A stretch of DNA of 64,000 nt from Serratia fonticola (GCF_006715025.1 NZ_VFMK01000001.1:3658001-3722000); one strand, 5' to 3'. Counted from the first letter of the stretch, positions 7,131 to 16,050 are shown. Notes: a model not told the origin generated them from the letters alone. A program made the numbers and translations.

Positions 7131-7255
7131 GAAACAGACTGGATACAGAATAACAGCAAACTGTAACTTAGCTGGCACAGAACAATCTTTATTAGGTAAG
7201 TGCTTGGTAGATACACGGTGATGCCCAACAAGATGGTTTTTAGGCATAGGTTAGT
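7130..7255 (+). pseudogene. SymE-like toxin 3' fragment (S5), strongly diverged
   Basis: Recognisable from ACTGGATACAGAATAACAGC and GGTGATGCCCAACAAGATGG, which match the RDN and VMPGKVV regions of the intact copy. The frame is destroyed. Confidence 0.5.
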
Positions 7256-7269
7256 ATAATAGCAGATAA

Positions 7270-7304
7270 AACCTGAAAAAATCCTTAAGGAACCTTTTCA
7301 GGTT
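7270..7304. terminator. Hairpin terminator
   Basis: AACCTGAAAA / TTTTCAGGTT, a perfect 10-bp stem; the U-rich 3' arm serves the plus strand and, by symmetry, the minus strand. It lies at the end of the next immunity gene. Confidence 0.65.
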
Positions 7305-7329
7305 AGTTTAAAATTAGCTCCTTGTTGAA

Positions 7330-7974
7330 TCAAGGTAATTTAGCTTTCACTTTATTTAACACTCGATTAGGATCAAAACTATAATCTTTGCAATACTCGG
7401 CAAGAGCCTGTTCTAAAGGGACAATCTTAAAACCTGTAAACCCATTATTTTCTATAGATAGTTTAACATCTTCATTAATGACCAGTCTTAAACCAATTAC
7501 GACTTTAGAGCTAAGTTGAAAGACATCATAATCATTTAATGAAGACTCATTGAAAATAATTTTATTAGGCACTAATGAACCACGAGTAACATCCAATAAA
7601 ACAGATTCTTTGTAATTAATGAAGTCATGAGCCGGGAAAAATACATATTTATATCTCTTATCCGAAGTAACACTCTCACCACAGCAAGAGATGGATAAAT
7701 TTTTAATATATTTTTCAGGCATCCTAAACTTAGAGATGAGCTCCCAAAGATTACTTGAAAAAATATGCCCCTGATCTTTTCTATAATCGAAAGATATATC
7801 CTTACCTTCTTCTAGATTCAAAAAAATATCGTCCGGACAGTTTTCATCCTCGAGATAATAAGGAAAATCATATTTTGACTCCTTAACCGGGTATGTTTTC
7901 ACTACATCAAAAACGCCTTTTAAAAAACGCGCTCTCTCATTGTAATCATTCATCACCAAATATAAATCACTCAT
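7330..7974 (-). CDS. Imm11/Imm43-like (DUF1629-type) immunity protein
   Basis: A 214-residue protein starting MSDLYLVMNDY, preceded by GGAG 10 bases upstream; the longer start at 8028 would overlap the toxin frame. Late segments (YVFFPAHDF, LLDVTRGSLVPNKIIF, VVIGLRLV...GFTGFKIVPL) resemble immunity proteins of the DUF1629/Imm11-Imm43 type, which end in a strand-rich module with a G-F-x-I/F-x-P motif. It follows an AHH-nuclease remnant and remains intact although the toxin is truncated. The exact family is uncertain. Confidence 0.6.
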   Translation of the reverse strand: MSDLYLVMNDYNERARFLKGVFDVVKTYPVKESKYDFPYYLEDENCPDDIFLNLEEGKDISFDYRKDQGHIFSSNLWELISKFRMPEKYIKNLSISCCGESVTSDKRYKYVFFPAHDFINYKESVLLDVTRGSLVPNKIIFNESSLNDYDVFQLSSKVVIGLRLVINEDVKLSIENNGFTGFKIVPLEQALAEYCKDYSFDPNRVLNKVKAKLP

Positions 7975-7987
7975 CACCAGACTCCGA

Positions 7988-8240
7988 TTAATAAACCCTT
8001 CCACATTTTGTTTTTGGCACATCACCACTCCAGAGACGGCGCTTCAAATCCATTTGAAGTTTTTTCACTTCAATCCTCGCCTCTTTAGCCGTCAACTCTT
8101 TTGCATTATATCGATCTTTAATTAAGGATATTTCATCTGATACAATATTGGAATAATTATCATGTTTTGAACTATGGAACACTGCCATGCCTTTTCCTAG
8201 CCCCTCTTTATAAGCGGCCTGACTTCCAGGAATATGAATA
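7988..8240 (-). pseudogene. AHH/HNH-type nuclease toxin, 3' remnant
   Basis: The open minus-strand frame reads NGIHIPGSQAAYKEG....AVFHSSKHDNYSN and then a long helical tail ending LWSGDVPKTKCGRVY. The NG-I-x-P ... H-S-x-x-H-x-x-Y order is the C-terminal half of AHH-type HNH nuclease toxins. The sequence before about 8240 is unrelated plus-strand DNA, so the first catalytic His motif and the Rhs core are lost. An ORF call from the internal ATG at 8188 covers only part of it. Confidence 0.55.
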
Positions 8241-8423
8241 CCATTACCAACAGACCGTGATCAAGTTGATCGATGCGGTGATTGTGAAGCATCGGGTTGA
8301 GTCGGCCATACGGCCTGTTGATCAGAAGAAGAGCTGAGAGAGATAAGCGATCTGTAGCGCGGCGCTGATGTGCTACCAACACACCAACACCGCTCACCAC
8401 AACAACTATTCGAGGTAGTTATC

Positions 8424-8648
8424 ATGGCTAAGCACGATTCTAAGTCAGGCACCCCCGTAAATAAAGCACCCAAGACAACACGCCACTACACCATCGGCTA
8501 TACGCCCAACCGAGGTATCAAGAAGCCCGCGCCACAGCTGCTTATCAAGGGTTATTGGCTGGAAGAGCTGGGGTTTTTAACCGGCCAACCGGTCACGGTA
8601 AATATTGAACAAGGAAGATTGGTGATTCAGACGGAGGGCAATGTATGA
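8424..8648 (+). CDS. SymE-like toxin family protein, first gene
   Basis: A 74-residue basic protein beginning MAKHDSKSG; GAGG sits 8 bases upstream of this ATG, which is preferred to the upstream one at 8370. The YTIGYTPNRG...P.LLIKGYWLEELGFLTGQPVTVNIEQGRLVIQ pattern is that of SymE-like proteins, an AbrB-type fold. E. coli SymE is an SOS-induced RNA-cleaving toxin controlled by an antisense RNA. The ATG of the next gene overlaps its stop. It is the only intact copy in the window, and 3' pieces of the partner gene are scattered through the array. Confidence 0.7.
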   Translation: MAKHDSKSGTPVNKAPKTTRHYTIGYTPNRGIKKPAPQLLIKGYWLEELGFLTGQPVTVNIEQGRLVIQTEGNV

Positions 8649-8998
8649 ACGGGACTAATATTATTAAGGCAACCACAGGCGGGTTTATTCCTGAGCTAAT
8701 TATCGATGGCGAGGATATTATCAAGGCGGGATTTACGCCGGGAGCTGTATTTAATATTGAACAGAACCAGGATGGGCTGATAATAACTCTGACCACCGAT
8801 GAGGCGGAGATTAAGCGGTTATTATTGGAAGTGGATGCTCATCCTGATATTGGCGTGGACTGGGTACGGGATAACGGCGAGCTATATCTGGCGCGGGAAT
8901 GGCTAACGCAGAGTGGCCTTACCGGGCAACCGCTGGCGGTCAGCGTGATGCCCGGTAAGGTGGTGATTCGGGTGCAACAGGGTAATATGTTGGCGTAA
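8645..8998 (+). CDS. SymE-like two-part protein, second gene
   Basis: A 117-residue protein overlapping the preceding gene by 4 bases. It contains two similar halves: an N-terminal LIIDGEDIIKAGFTPGAVFNIEQNQDGLIIT unit and a C-terminal YLAREWLTQSGLTGQPLAVSVMPGKVVIR unit, the latter being the SymE-like beta-strand pattern. The two genes may encode partner subunits or a toxin with a related regulator. Only the C-terminal unit is preserved in the six remnants (S1-S5, S7). Confidence 0.65.
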   Translation: MNGTNIIKATTGGFIPELIIDGEDIIKAGFTPGAVFNIEQNQDGLIITLTTDEAEIKRLLLEVDAHPDIGVDWVRDNGELYLAREWLTQSGLTGQPLAVSVMPGKVVIRVQQGNMLA

Positions 8999-9012
8999 CA
9001 ACACATAAAAAT

Positions 9013-9045
9013 AGCCGTAAAGATCCAGAGAGGAACTTTACGGCT
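9013..9045. terminator. Hairpin terminator
   Basis: AGCCGTAAAG / CTTTACGGCT, a perfect 10-bp stem 12 bases after the SymE-like stop, followed by GAAAAC. It separates the plus-strand pair from the converging immunity gene. Confidence 0.65.
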
Positions 9046-9057
9046 GAAAACTAATAT

Positions 9058-9594
9058 TTAAATCACCGTCCAAAACTCACTATTTTTTGAACCGACCAAA
9101 ATTTCTATCTCATTACGTGAACATGCTTTCAAGAAGACTGAACCTACCCCACGGATAAATTTGTTAAAATCTATCGCTATAGGCTCCCGATCACTTGCTC
9201 TCTCCTCACTCGTTATAGCATAAATTTTACAGTCATTTGTATTTAATAAGATCGCATATGGATCTGACAATGCTATAACAATAACTCCCCTAGGTCTAGT
9301 ATTACCAACCCACCAATGACTAAAGTTATCCTTATCATTAAGAGCTATAATTTTTTCAAGATAGTCACCACCAGAACCAAAAGCTACATTACCAAGAGAG
9401 AAATTATCAATATCATACTTCTTTAAAAAAGATAAAAAATCACTTGGAAAAGTAATATCCAAAGTTTTTTCAGAGGATTCTAAGTTGCTAATAGGAAATT
9501 TTCTTTTTGTCAAAATTAAATCATCCATCTCACCATCGAACGGTGAGAACTTTTTATCTAATTGGGACTCTATCTCTTCAATAGTTAATAGCAT
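9058..9594 (-). CDS. SMI1/KNR4 (SUKH) family immunity protein
   Basis: 178 residues with the SUKH layout: an N-terminal helix (TIEEIESQL), ITFPSDFLSFLKKYD (the conserved LP.DY..FL...G-like helix), a central G...YL and a C-terminal strand-helix with FI.GVGS. SUKH proteins are common immunity partners of nuclease toxins. The gene begins 12 bases after the stop of the His-rich nuclease tip and should neutralise it in the cytosol. Confidence 0.75.
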   Translation of the reverse strand: MLLTIEEIESQLDKKFSPFDGEMDDLILTKRKFPISNLESSEKTLDITFPSDFLSFLKKYDIDNFSLGNVAFGSGGDYLEKIIALNDKDNFSHWWVGNTRPRGVIVIALSDPYAILLNTNDCKIYAITSEERASDREPIAIDFNKFIRGVGSVFLKACSRNEIEILVGSKNSEFWTVI

Positions 9595-9605
9595 AATAAC
9601 CTCTA

Positions 9606-10049
9606 CTATTTTGTATGCCAGACACCACCACTACCAACGTGAGTGCTCCCTGGAACTGGAATTGCATAAGGGCCAAAGTCAACATGGTGATGAATTATAG
9701 TATCCCCTTTATAGTTTACATGCTCAGGGAAGGCTTTTATCCATGTGTTATCGATCTTCGGTGAAAGTCCCAACTCTTGTATTCTATATAAATTACTCTT
9801 GCTTAGTGAGTCAGGCTGTAATTTCGTCCATTGTTGCCAAAATTCTTGACTATTTCTAATACCACCTTTTGATGTAGCAACCCCACTATTAAATGTACGA
9901 GTGTCAATTGAGAATGCAGGATCTGGCCTCCCTGGTATCGCTGGATCTATTCGAGTTTGATAAGGGTTATCCCCTCGTGGGATTTCTTTAACGGTATTGG
10001 GACAGGTAGATAACCCTAAAGGATCTATCCATCCCAACGGGTTATGCAC
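9606..10049 (-). CDS. Orphan Rhs tip with His-rich (HNH/Endo VII-like) nuclease
   Basis: The Rhs core end (HNPLGWIDPLGL) is followed by about 135 residues; the frame is open back to 10124 through DPIGLAGG. The C-terminal part has a helical LYRIQELGLSPKID.TWIKAFPEH and then DTIIHHHVDFG.YAIPVPGSTHVGSGGVWH. A histidine cluster followed by a distant H/W-H pair is typical of HNH/Endo VII-superfamily tips (GHH/WHH/LHH types); the exact subtype is uncertain. The SUKH immunity gene next to it supports a nuclease. Confidence 0.65.
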   Translation of the reverse strand: MHNPLGWIDPLGLSTCPNTVKEIPRGDNPYQTRIDPAIPGRPDPAFSIDTRTFNSGVATSKGGIRNSQEFWQQWTKLQPDSLSKSNLYRIQELGLSPKIDNTWIKAFPEHVNYKGDTIIHHHVDFGPYAIPVPGSTHVGSGGVWHTK

Positions 10050-10071
10050 ATATCCATACGGCCTCTCGCCC

Positions 10072-10285
10072 CCCGCCAGCCCTATCGGGTCTGGACACAG
10101 GTAATACCCCTCGCGCGAGTCATACTACCGGTTCAGGTGGAAGACCTCCGCCAAAAATGCATCATACTCAAGAATCTCAATCACGCTACCGCCCTGCTTT
10201 GATAGTTTTTATCTGCATAAAATTATTTTAAATCAAATAGTAATGAGAATATAGACTGATTGAGGTATAGGAATATCCCCTAATG
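10072..10285 (-). repeat. Rhs-core linker repeat (R1), best-preserved copy
   Basis: It covers the Rhs core end (YDSREGYYLCPDPIGLAGG on the minus strand, bounded by a TAG at 10125-10127) and a conserved non-coding stretch that continues into a SymE remnant. Matching copies are at 5652 and 6912, with a decayed copy at 1826. Confidence 0.75.
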
Positions 10286-10436
10286 AACTCCATGACTGGA
10301 TGCGGGATAACAGCGAGTTGTATCTGGCAGGGGACTGGTTTACGCAGTGTGGCCTGACCGGGCAACCGTTGGCGATCAGCATGATCGCCCGATCAGGCGG
10401 TTATTCAGGTACAACAAGATAATATACCTTCGTAAC
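10286..10436 (+). pseudogene. SymE-like toxin 3' fragment (S7)
   Basis: It matches the intact gene over GACTGGATGCGGGATAACAG...GGCCTGACCGGGCAACCGTTGGCGATCAGC. An inserted base near GATGATCGCCCGATC shifts the frame before the former stop. Confidence 0.65.
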
Positions 10437-10446
10437 AACAGGTAAA

Positions 10447-10485
10447 AATAACAGGAAAGATCCGGGGAGGATCTTTCCTGTTATT
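10447..10485. terminator. Strong hairpin terminator after the live rhs module
   Basis: A 17-bp perfect stem (AATAACAGGAAAGATCC and its complement) with a 5-base loop, then TTATTTTT on the plus strand. It ends the eagR-rhs-immunity unit on the minus strand and the SymE remnant on the plus strand. Confidence 0.8.
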
Positions 10486-10524
10486 TTATTTTTATATATG
10501 CTATGCCCCTATTCGTTGGTGTGC

Positions 10525-10776
10525 TTATAATATCGGCGGTATATACACCACTCCACTAGGATCAGACACCTCAACAAAAACCATATTAGGTTCAAAACTC
10601 TCAGGGACATTTAACTTAGCAGACACAACCCAACCTTTTCTATTGCCATCAGAGAATCTATGCTTTGTCATATACACTGCATCTAATGAGCCAGACACAT
10701 ATTTTATTTTCTTGGAATTTAAAGCATTAGCAGCTAACACTACTGCCATATTAGAGTCGATTTTTTCATATCTCAT
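10525..10776 (-). CDS. Immunity protein of the full-length Rhs
   Basis: An 83-residue, beta-rich cytosolic protein (MRYEKIDSNMAVV...). Its ATG overlaps the rhs stop (TAATG). It must be the cognate immunity protein of the metallopeptidase tip, since it is the only gene between rhs and the terminator. The family is not recognised. It is short for a metallopeptidase inhibitor, so blocking the active-site cleft is a plausible mode. Confidence 0.7.
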   Translation of the reverse strand: MRYEKIDSNMAVVLAANALNSKKIKYVSGSLDAVYMTKHRFSDGNRKGWVVSAKLNVPESFEPNMVFVEVSDPSGVVYIPPIL

Positions 10777-13700
10777 TAGTTTATTCTACCAAGTAAAAAT
10801 CTTTCTTTTAATGATCTCATGTAGCCAATAGCATGCTTGACTTCTGATGAAGTAAACATACTTCTATTCTTAAAGACTTGATTAAACACATGCGACTCCC
10901 TCGCGTAAGTACCTAAGGAGACATATGCTTTCTGACCCAACTCAGCAAATTGTTTTGCATGCGTCATTTCATGGAAAGCCTCATAACGAGTTGCTCCTTT
11001 CCGCAGATATAATGTCCCAGAACTAAAATCAAAGCCGCCTCTGACACCTGGAGGTAAATGCTTATCAGCATTTTTTACAAACTTAACCCCTATATCTGCC
11101 ATTTCCTGACGGATTTTACCTAATTCACTACGAGACAAACGAGGGCTATTCAAAAATCCAGTATGGCCGCTAACAGGTCGCCCATCACCTAAATGATCTA
11201 AGTTTTTCGCCCCCTGAGGGCAAGCAGCCAGCCCCAGCGGATCTATATATCCCAACGGATTGTGAACGTAAGCATAAGGATTCTCGCCCCCCGCCAGCCC
11301 TATCGGGTCCGCACACAAATACTGCCCGGTATCCACATCATAATAGCGAAAACGGTTGTAATGCAACCCGGACTCCGCATCGGCGTACTGACCGGCGAAC
11401 CGCAAATTGCAGGTGACCCGGTCTTCATCATTGGCAGGCTGTCGCCACAGTTCTGCCCTGCCCCAGGTACTCAAGCGGTTTGCCCACACCATTTTCCCCT
11501 GCTCGTTGAGCAACTCCCGTGGGGTCCCCATGTGATCGGCAACCACATAATGGAGCTTACCCTTCTCATACCGCGCTACCGGGGTCAGCCCCCCTGGTGC
11601 GTACAACCAGTGGATACTCTGTTCGTAGGCAACGGAACCGTCTGCATAGATCGGGGCTTCTTCTATCAGTTGGTCACCGCTCCACAGGTATTCATAACCT
11701 TGCAGCGCATCGTTGGCCGGGGTAACGGCAGGAAATACGGTCTCATCCCGTGGCGAAATCGCAGGCGCAGAGGTGACCACCCGCAATTTGCGAATACGTC
11801 GCCCAAAGGCATCATAACCGTAGCGCCAACGTTCACCCCTCGGCGTCATCAGCTCGGTTAACTGGTCCTGCTCATTCCAGCGGTAGCGCCATACCTGCGG
11901 TCGGAACCCCTCTTTCAGCTCGCGTTTTTCAACCAGTCTTCCGCCATGGTCGTAACGATATTGGCAGTGACCACGGGAGACCACCCGTCCTGCCTGCTGG
12001 CGCTGTGCCTCTTGCTGTAACGCCGCTTCCGCCCCACGCGGCAACCGCGTATGTAACGTCAGGTTCTGATTGGCATCATAGGTAAACTGTTCCAGCAACG
12101 GCAGGAAACCGCCAAAGTCCGCCCGGACTATCTGGTCATTGAGGTTGTAGTGGTACTGGGTCTTGCCCCAGCGCCCGTCATCAATACCCACCACGTTATA
12201 GGCCCGGTCATACTGCCAACTGCGGTTGACCGCGCTGCCGTGCAATGCAGTCGCCACGGCACTTTCCGGGGCCTGTAACTGCTGCTGGAATAATGACGAA
12301 TTGCGGCCTGCCGCCTGATTGGCCAACAACCCGGTGGGGGTATAATTACAGGCCTGAATAAACCCTGCTGCACTTTCACGTACACTCTCCCGGCCTAACT
12401 TATCGTGCCGGAAGCGTAACGGTTGATGACCCGCAACGGTGAGTTGTGTCAGCTCACCCTGAATGCCGTAGACGTAATCAAGCCCAAGTTCGCCTACAAA
12501 CCGCGCACGGGGTGTCCCGTTCAGCGTATCCCATTGATGCTGAATCTCCCGGCCATTGAGCCGTTCGGCAATCAGTTGCCCTGCGTCATCGTAATCAAAC
12601 TCAACAACCGCCTCTGCATTTTCAGCCTTGAGCAAACGCCCCTGTTCGTCATAGTGATAGCTGACTGTTGCCACCAGTGTGGAGCTCAACTCATCACAGC
12701 GCCAGGTCTGTTGCGCCAGCACCTGATCACGCAATGAATATTGCCAACTGACCACTCGACGGTCGGGATAGCGTGCCCAGATCCGCCGTCCCACGGCATC
12801 GTATTGATAGTGGATGGTGCGCCCGGCGAAGTCGGTTTCTGCAATAACCTGCCCGGCCAAATCGCGGGTATAGCGATATGTTTCACCCAGCGCATTGGTG
12901 ACACCCTTCAAACGGGTGAGTTTATCGTAACTGAAGGTTAAACGCTGTCCGTCGGGACGAACCAGACCGGTCAGTAAATCAAAACCGCCGTACTCGTAAC
13001 GCGTGGTTTTGCCTGCCCCATCGGTCAGGGCCACAATACGTTTTTCACTGTCATAAGCAATCGCCTGCTCAACCCCGTCCGGAAGGAAAACCTGGCTGAC
13101 ACTGCCCGCCGGGCTGGCATGCAGCGAACTGAAAGCATAGCGGGTAATTTGCCCCAGAGGATCCTGGGTTTCTCTCAATCGGCCAAAAATGTCCTGTTCC
13201 AATAACGTGACGCCACCCTCCGGCGCGATAATCTCGCAGACTTGATGCTGCGAGTTATAACGATAGCGCCACTCAGCTCCGTTAGGCAGGATCTGGCGAA
13301 CCAACTCACCTGACTCGCTATAACGATATTCCTGACGTAGCCCCTGCGGATCGACAACGTTGCATAGCTGCCCTTGCTCACCATAGAGAAACTGCCACTT
13401 TTTACCATCTGGCAACGTGCTTTGTGTTATCTGCCCAAAACCGTTGTATTTATAGCAGTATGTTTCACCCGTTGAGGTCGTAACCTGTTCCAATTCCCCA
13501 AACTGATTACGCAGGAACTCTACCTTGCGCCCCAGCGCATCCGTTTCCGCCAGCTTGTTACTGAATGCCCACTCAATCAGACGCTCACGCCCCAAGGGGT
13601 CACTTTCACGAATCACCTGTCCGTCAGCGTTATACCAAAAACGCGTGCAGCCCCCTTCCGCATCCTGATAAGTGGTACAGCGCGCAACATCATCATAAAA

Positions 13701-15416
13701 AAAACGATCCTGATAGTGGCCAGAAGCGGTGCGGGTGGACAGAACTCGTCCAATTTGGTCATAGAGAATATACGCGTCGGTCTTGTCGGTATCATGCCAG
13801 CGGATCATATAACCAGCCGCATTATACTCATGGTAAAGATGGGTAAACTGGAAGGTATCACATTCCGCTAACAGACCACTTTCGGCATAGCGGCATTTGA
13901 CCAACCATTGACGCTGAGCCGCCGTGACCAGCTCGATCAAGGTTAACTGCTGGTGCTGATAACTCAGTTCCAGTGAATAGCCATCACTGTGTTCAATACG
14001 CGAGAGCCGTTGTTCATCAGAATATCGAAAACGGATCTGGTTACCGAATCGGTCGCTGAGGGCAGATAAACGACGAACATTTCCTTGCCGTTCGGCAAAG
14101 CTCAGGATCTGCTGAGTTTGCCGGTTAAAGATATGCAGTACGCCACTACGTTGTCCGTAGAGCAGATATTGGCCTTCATGCAGGTTGACGGCTTGAACAT
14201 CATCCTCATCTTGTGGGGCGTCATAAGTCAGCAGCACGCCTTCATGATTACGAAAACGAATAACCGTCTCTTCTACAAGCAGTTGTTGCGCCCAGTCATC
14301 CGCCCATTTGTCTCCAAAGCTGCCGCTTAGGCGGGCACTGGAACGATAGAGCCGGGTTAACTGGAGTGGCAGAATGCCGGGAATATCAATAAGGGGCCAA
14401 ATCTGTAAAAAATCCCCAGTAGCCACATCGACCGGGTCACTGGCACACCCCGTTTTTGTGGAGCATTTCCCTTCTGCTTCAGCAGAAACTTTAGGCTTAC
14501 TGCCTTTTTTCTTCCCTCTGGGGATCGGAAGATAGCTGGCCACAATGGTCACCCAGCGCAACGCCGAGTTACGGCTGTCTTTGACTTTAAAAACCTGGGC
14601 GGTTTCGGTGGTTTCCATGATAGTTGCCGCCGCGCTGTTGATATTGGCATCACAGGTTGTGCGGTGTCCTAAACGAGCAATTTGCTTGCCATTGGCGTAA
14701 ACCGTTTTTGCCCCTTCGGCAATCACCGGTGGAGGGCCAGGATGATCGCTACACACGATAGGATCACCCACGCGAGCCACTTGTTTGCCCTCAAAATACA
14801 CGTTGGGAGAACCACCAATAATCGTGCCCTTATTATCGCCATACTGCCCCATCGCTGCACCAGCTGCCGCAACGCCAGCACCGACAAATCCTCCCGCGGC
14901 GGCCGCGGCGGCCACCACCACCAGCGCGGCCCCTCCCGTAGCGACCACCAGTGCCCCGACGGCAACGGCAGCCACAGCCCCAAGTAATATCCCCCCCAAT
15001 GCGCCCCAGGTGCCAAGGTCCTTTTTCTGATGCGCAATAAAATCACCTAAACGCGCGGGCGCATCGCCCTCGGTGGCGACCTTCTTCCAGCCAAGCGATT
15101 CGGCAATGGCGTTACCCGCTTTATCACCAACATAGCTCCCCGCCTGAGCGCCCACGTAACCTGCGGCCAAACCCACGGCAAAAGGCGCACCGGCACCGGT
15201 TGCTACTGCGTAGGCCCCCATCCCCGCAGTAACCGCATTGTTTACCCCTTCGCTCTCCATAAAATTCAGCGCTTGTTCGTTAAACGACTCCGCGCCACCT
15301 TCATTAGTATTCGGGGGGGTTGCCCCGCGCTGCTGTTCCATCACGTCCTGACGCACAGCTGAACGCCCGCCAGCAGCACCAGCTCCCGACCATACTCCTT
15401 GTGCAACACTCATCAT
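10776..15416 (-). CDS. rhs: Full-length T6SS Rhs effector with PAAR domain and HExxH metallopeptidase tip
   Basis: This 1,546-residue Rhs protein is delivered by the T6SS on VgrG. From the N terminus: a prePAAR-like segment; two hydrophobic Gly/Ala-rich regions (about 60-95 and 135-190), which EagR chaperones shield; a PAAR domain (about 197-265, NVYFEGKQVARVGD...VYANGKQIARLGH); YD repeats forming the shell to about 1390; and the DPxGL autocleavage site (IDPLGL). The roughly 150-residue tip carries FHEMTHAKQF (HExxH at 1482-1486), a zinc-metallopeptidase motif. A double ATG follows AGGAGGG, so the start may be 15413. It is preceded by eagR and followed by an overlapping immunity gene. Confidence 0.92.
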   Translation of the reverse strand: MMSVAQGVWSGAGAAGGRSAVRQDVMEQQRGATPPNTNEGGAESFNEQALNFMESEGVNNAVTAGMGAYAVATGAGAPFAVGLAAGYVGAQAGSYVGDKAGNAIAESLGWKKVATEGDAPARLGDFIAHQKKDLGTWGALGGILLGAVAAVAVGALVVATGGAALVVVAAAAAAGGFVGAGVAAAGAAMGQYGDNKGTIIGGSPNVYFEGKQVARVGDPIVCSDHPGPPPVIAEGAKTVYANGKQIARLGHRTTCDANINSAAATIMETTETAQVFKVKDSRNSALRWVTIVASYLPIPRGKKKGSKPKVSAEAEGKCSTKTGCASDPVDVATGDFLQIWPLIDIPGILPLQLTRLYRSSARLSGSFGDKWADDWAQQLLVEETVIRFRNHEGVLLTYDAPQDEDDVQAVNLHEGQYLLYGQRSGVLHIFNRQTQQILSFAERQGNVRRLSALSDRFGNQIRFRYSDEQRLSRIEHSDGYSLELSYQHQQLTLIELVTAAQRQWLVKCRYAESGLLAECDTFQFTHLYHEYNAAGYMIRWHDTDKTDAYILYDQIGRVLSTRTASGHYQDRFFYDDVARCTTYQDAEGGCTRFWYNADGQVIRESDPLGRERLIEWAFSNKLAETDALGRKVEFLRNQFGELEQVTTSTGETYCYKYNGFGQITQSTLPDGKKWQFLYGEQGQLCNVVDPQGLRQEYRYSESGELVRQILPNGAEWRYRYNSQHQVCEIIAPEGGVTLLEQDIFGRLRETQDPLGQITRYAFSSLHASPAGSVSQVFLPDGVEQAIAYDSEKRIVALTDGAGKTTRYEYGGFDLLTGLVRPDGQRLTFSYDKLTRLKGVTNALGETYRYTRDLAGQVIAETDFAGRTIHYQYDAVGRRIWARYPDRRVVSWQYSLRDQVLAQQTWRCDELSSTLVATVSYHYDEQGRLLKAENAEAVVEFDYDDAGQLIAERLNGREIQHQWDTLNGTPRARFVGELGLDYVYGIQGELTQLTVAGHQPLRFRHDKLGRESVRESAAGFIQACNYTPTGLLANQAAGRNSSLFQQQLQAPESAVATALHGSAVNRSWQYDRAYNVVGIDDGRWGKTQYHYNLNDQIVRADFGGFLPLLEQFTYDANQNLTLHTRLPRGAEAALQQEAQRQQAGRVVSRGHCQYRYDHGGRLVEKRELKEGFRPQVWRYRWNEQDQLTELMTPRGERWRYGYDAFGRRIRKLRVVTSAPAISPRDETVFPAVTPANDALQGYEYLWSGDQLIEEAPIYADGSVAYEQSIHWLYAPGGLTPVARYEKGKLHYVVADHMGTPRELLNEQGKMVWANRLSTWGRAELWRQPANDEDRVTCNLRFAGQYADAESGLHYNRFRYYDVDTGQYLCADPIGLAGGENPYAYVHNPLGYIDPLGLAACPQGAKNLDHLGDGRPVSGHTGFLNSPRLSRSELGKIRQEMADIGVKFVKNADKHLPPGVRGGFDFSSGTLYLRKGATRYEAFHEMTHAKQFAELGQKAYVSLGTYARESHVFNQVFKNRSMFTSSEVKHAIGYMRSLKERFLLGRIN
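11291..12318 (-). repeat. rhs core segment duplicated in the orphan at 2872-3899
   Basis: Source or partner of the 1,028-bp near-identical duplication (constant offset 8,419). The copies end beside DPIGLAGG, so recombination inside this block would swap the metallopeptidase tip for the RNase Sa-type tip and its immunity gene. Confidence 0.85.
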
Positions 15417-15425
15417 TCCCTCCTG

Positions 15426-15896
15426 TTACTCTACTGCGGCACGTCCTGCCGTTGCCGGTTCCCGTAATTGGAATGTTCCCATCAAGCCTTGTATTTGCTG
15501 CCGCTGTTCATCCGTCATATTTCCTGGCACGGTGGCAGTAAAAACCAGCACTTTAGGATTGAGATCGAGCAGCATCATTAATTGATGGATCGGCCCTTGC
15601 GGTGATGACCAGCTAAATTCAGAGGACGCCGTATCGTGGGAATTCAACACGTCAGTATCCTGATTGATTTGCACATAATCTTTCAGCTGTTTGGACAGGC
15701 TGGCAATCTCGCGTTCGGCAAACTGACTAAATGACATGCCCCAGGGGATAACGTCTCTGGAAATCGTAAAGCTGACACCACTCTGGTCGCCATCGGCGGC
15801 ACTCAGGACCAATACGCTGAGATCTTTCCAAACGGTCGGGAGTTCAATAGTACCTTCGTTGAATTGAAAAATAGCCAGTTCATTAGATGCAGCCAT
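15426..15896 (-). CDS. eagR: EagR chaperone (DcrB/DUF1795 family)
   Basis: This 156-residue protein has the DUF1795/DcrB fold pattern: an N-terminal FNEGTIELP..WKDLSV strand region, GVSFTISRD, a central helix with FA...I..L...L, and FTATVPGNMTDEQ..QI...M near the C terminus. EagR proteins bind the transmembrane/prePAAR segments of Rhs effectors and load them onto VgrG. The gene lies 10 bases upstream of rhs in the same direction, and the Rhs has the matching N-terminal hydrophobic segments. The ATG is preceded by AAGGATG. Confidence 0.88.
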   Translation of the reverse strand: MAASNELAIFQFNEGTIELPTVWKDLSVLVLSAADGDQSGVSFTISRDVIPWGMSFSQFAEREIASLSKQLKDYVQINQDTDVLNSHDTASSEFSWSSPQGPIHQLMMLLDLNPKVLVFTATVPGNMTDEQRQQIQGLMGTFQLREPATAGRAAVE

Positions 15897-16050
15897 TTCA
15901 TCACATCCTTATGTTGTTAATTATCACAAAACACAAAAATTAATTGATTATGAAAAACCATGTATAAAAATATTGTTGAACGTGAAGGATAAATGAATTA
16001 CTAAAATGGAGAGGCGACACATTAACTTCCTATATAGCCTTACTCCAAAA

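Noticed and set aside
7029..7247. 72-codon minus-strand ORF
   Set aside because: It is antisense to linker repeat and decayed SymE sequence and is not present as an ORF in the sister linkers.
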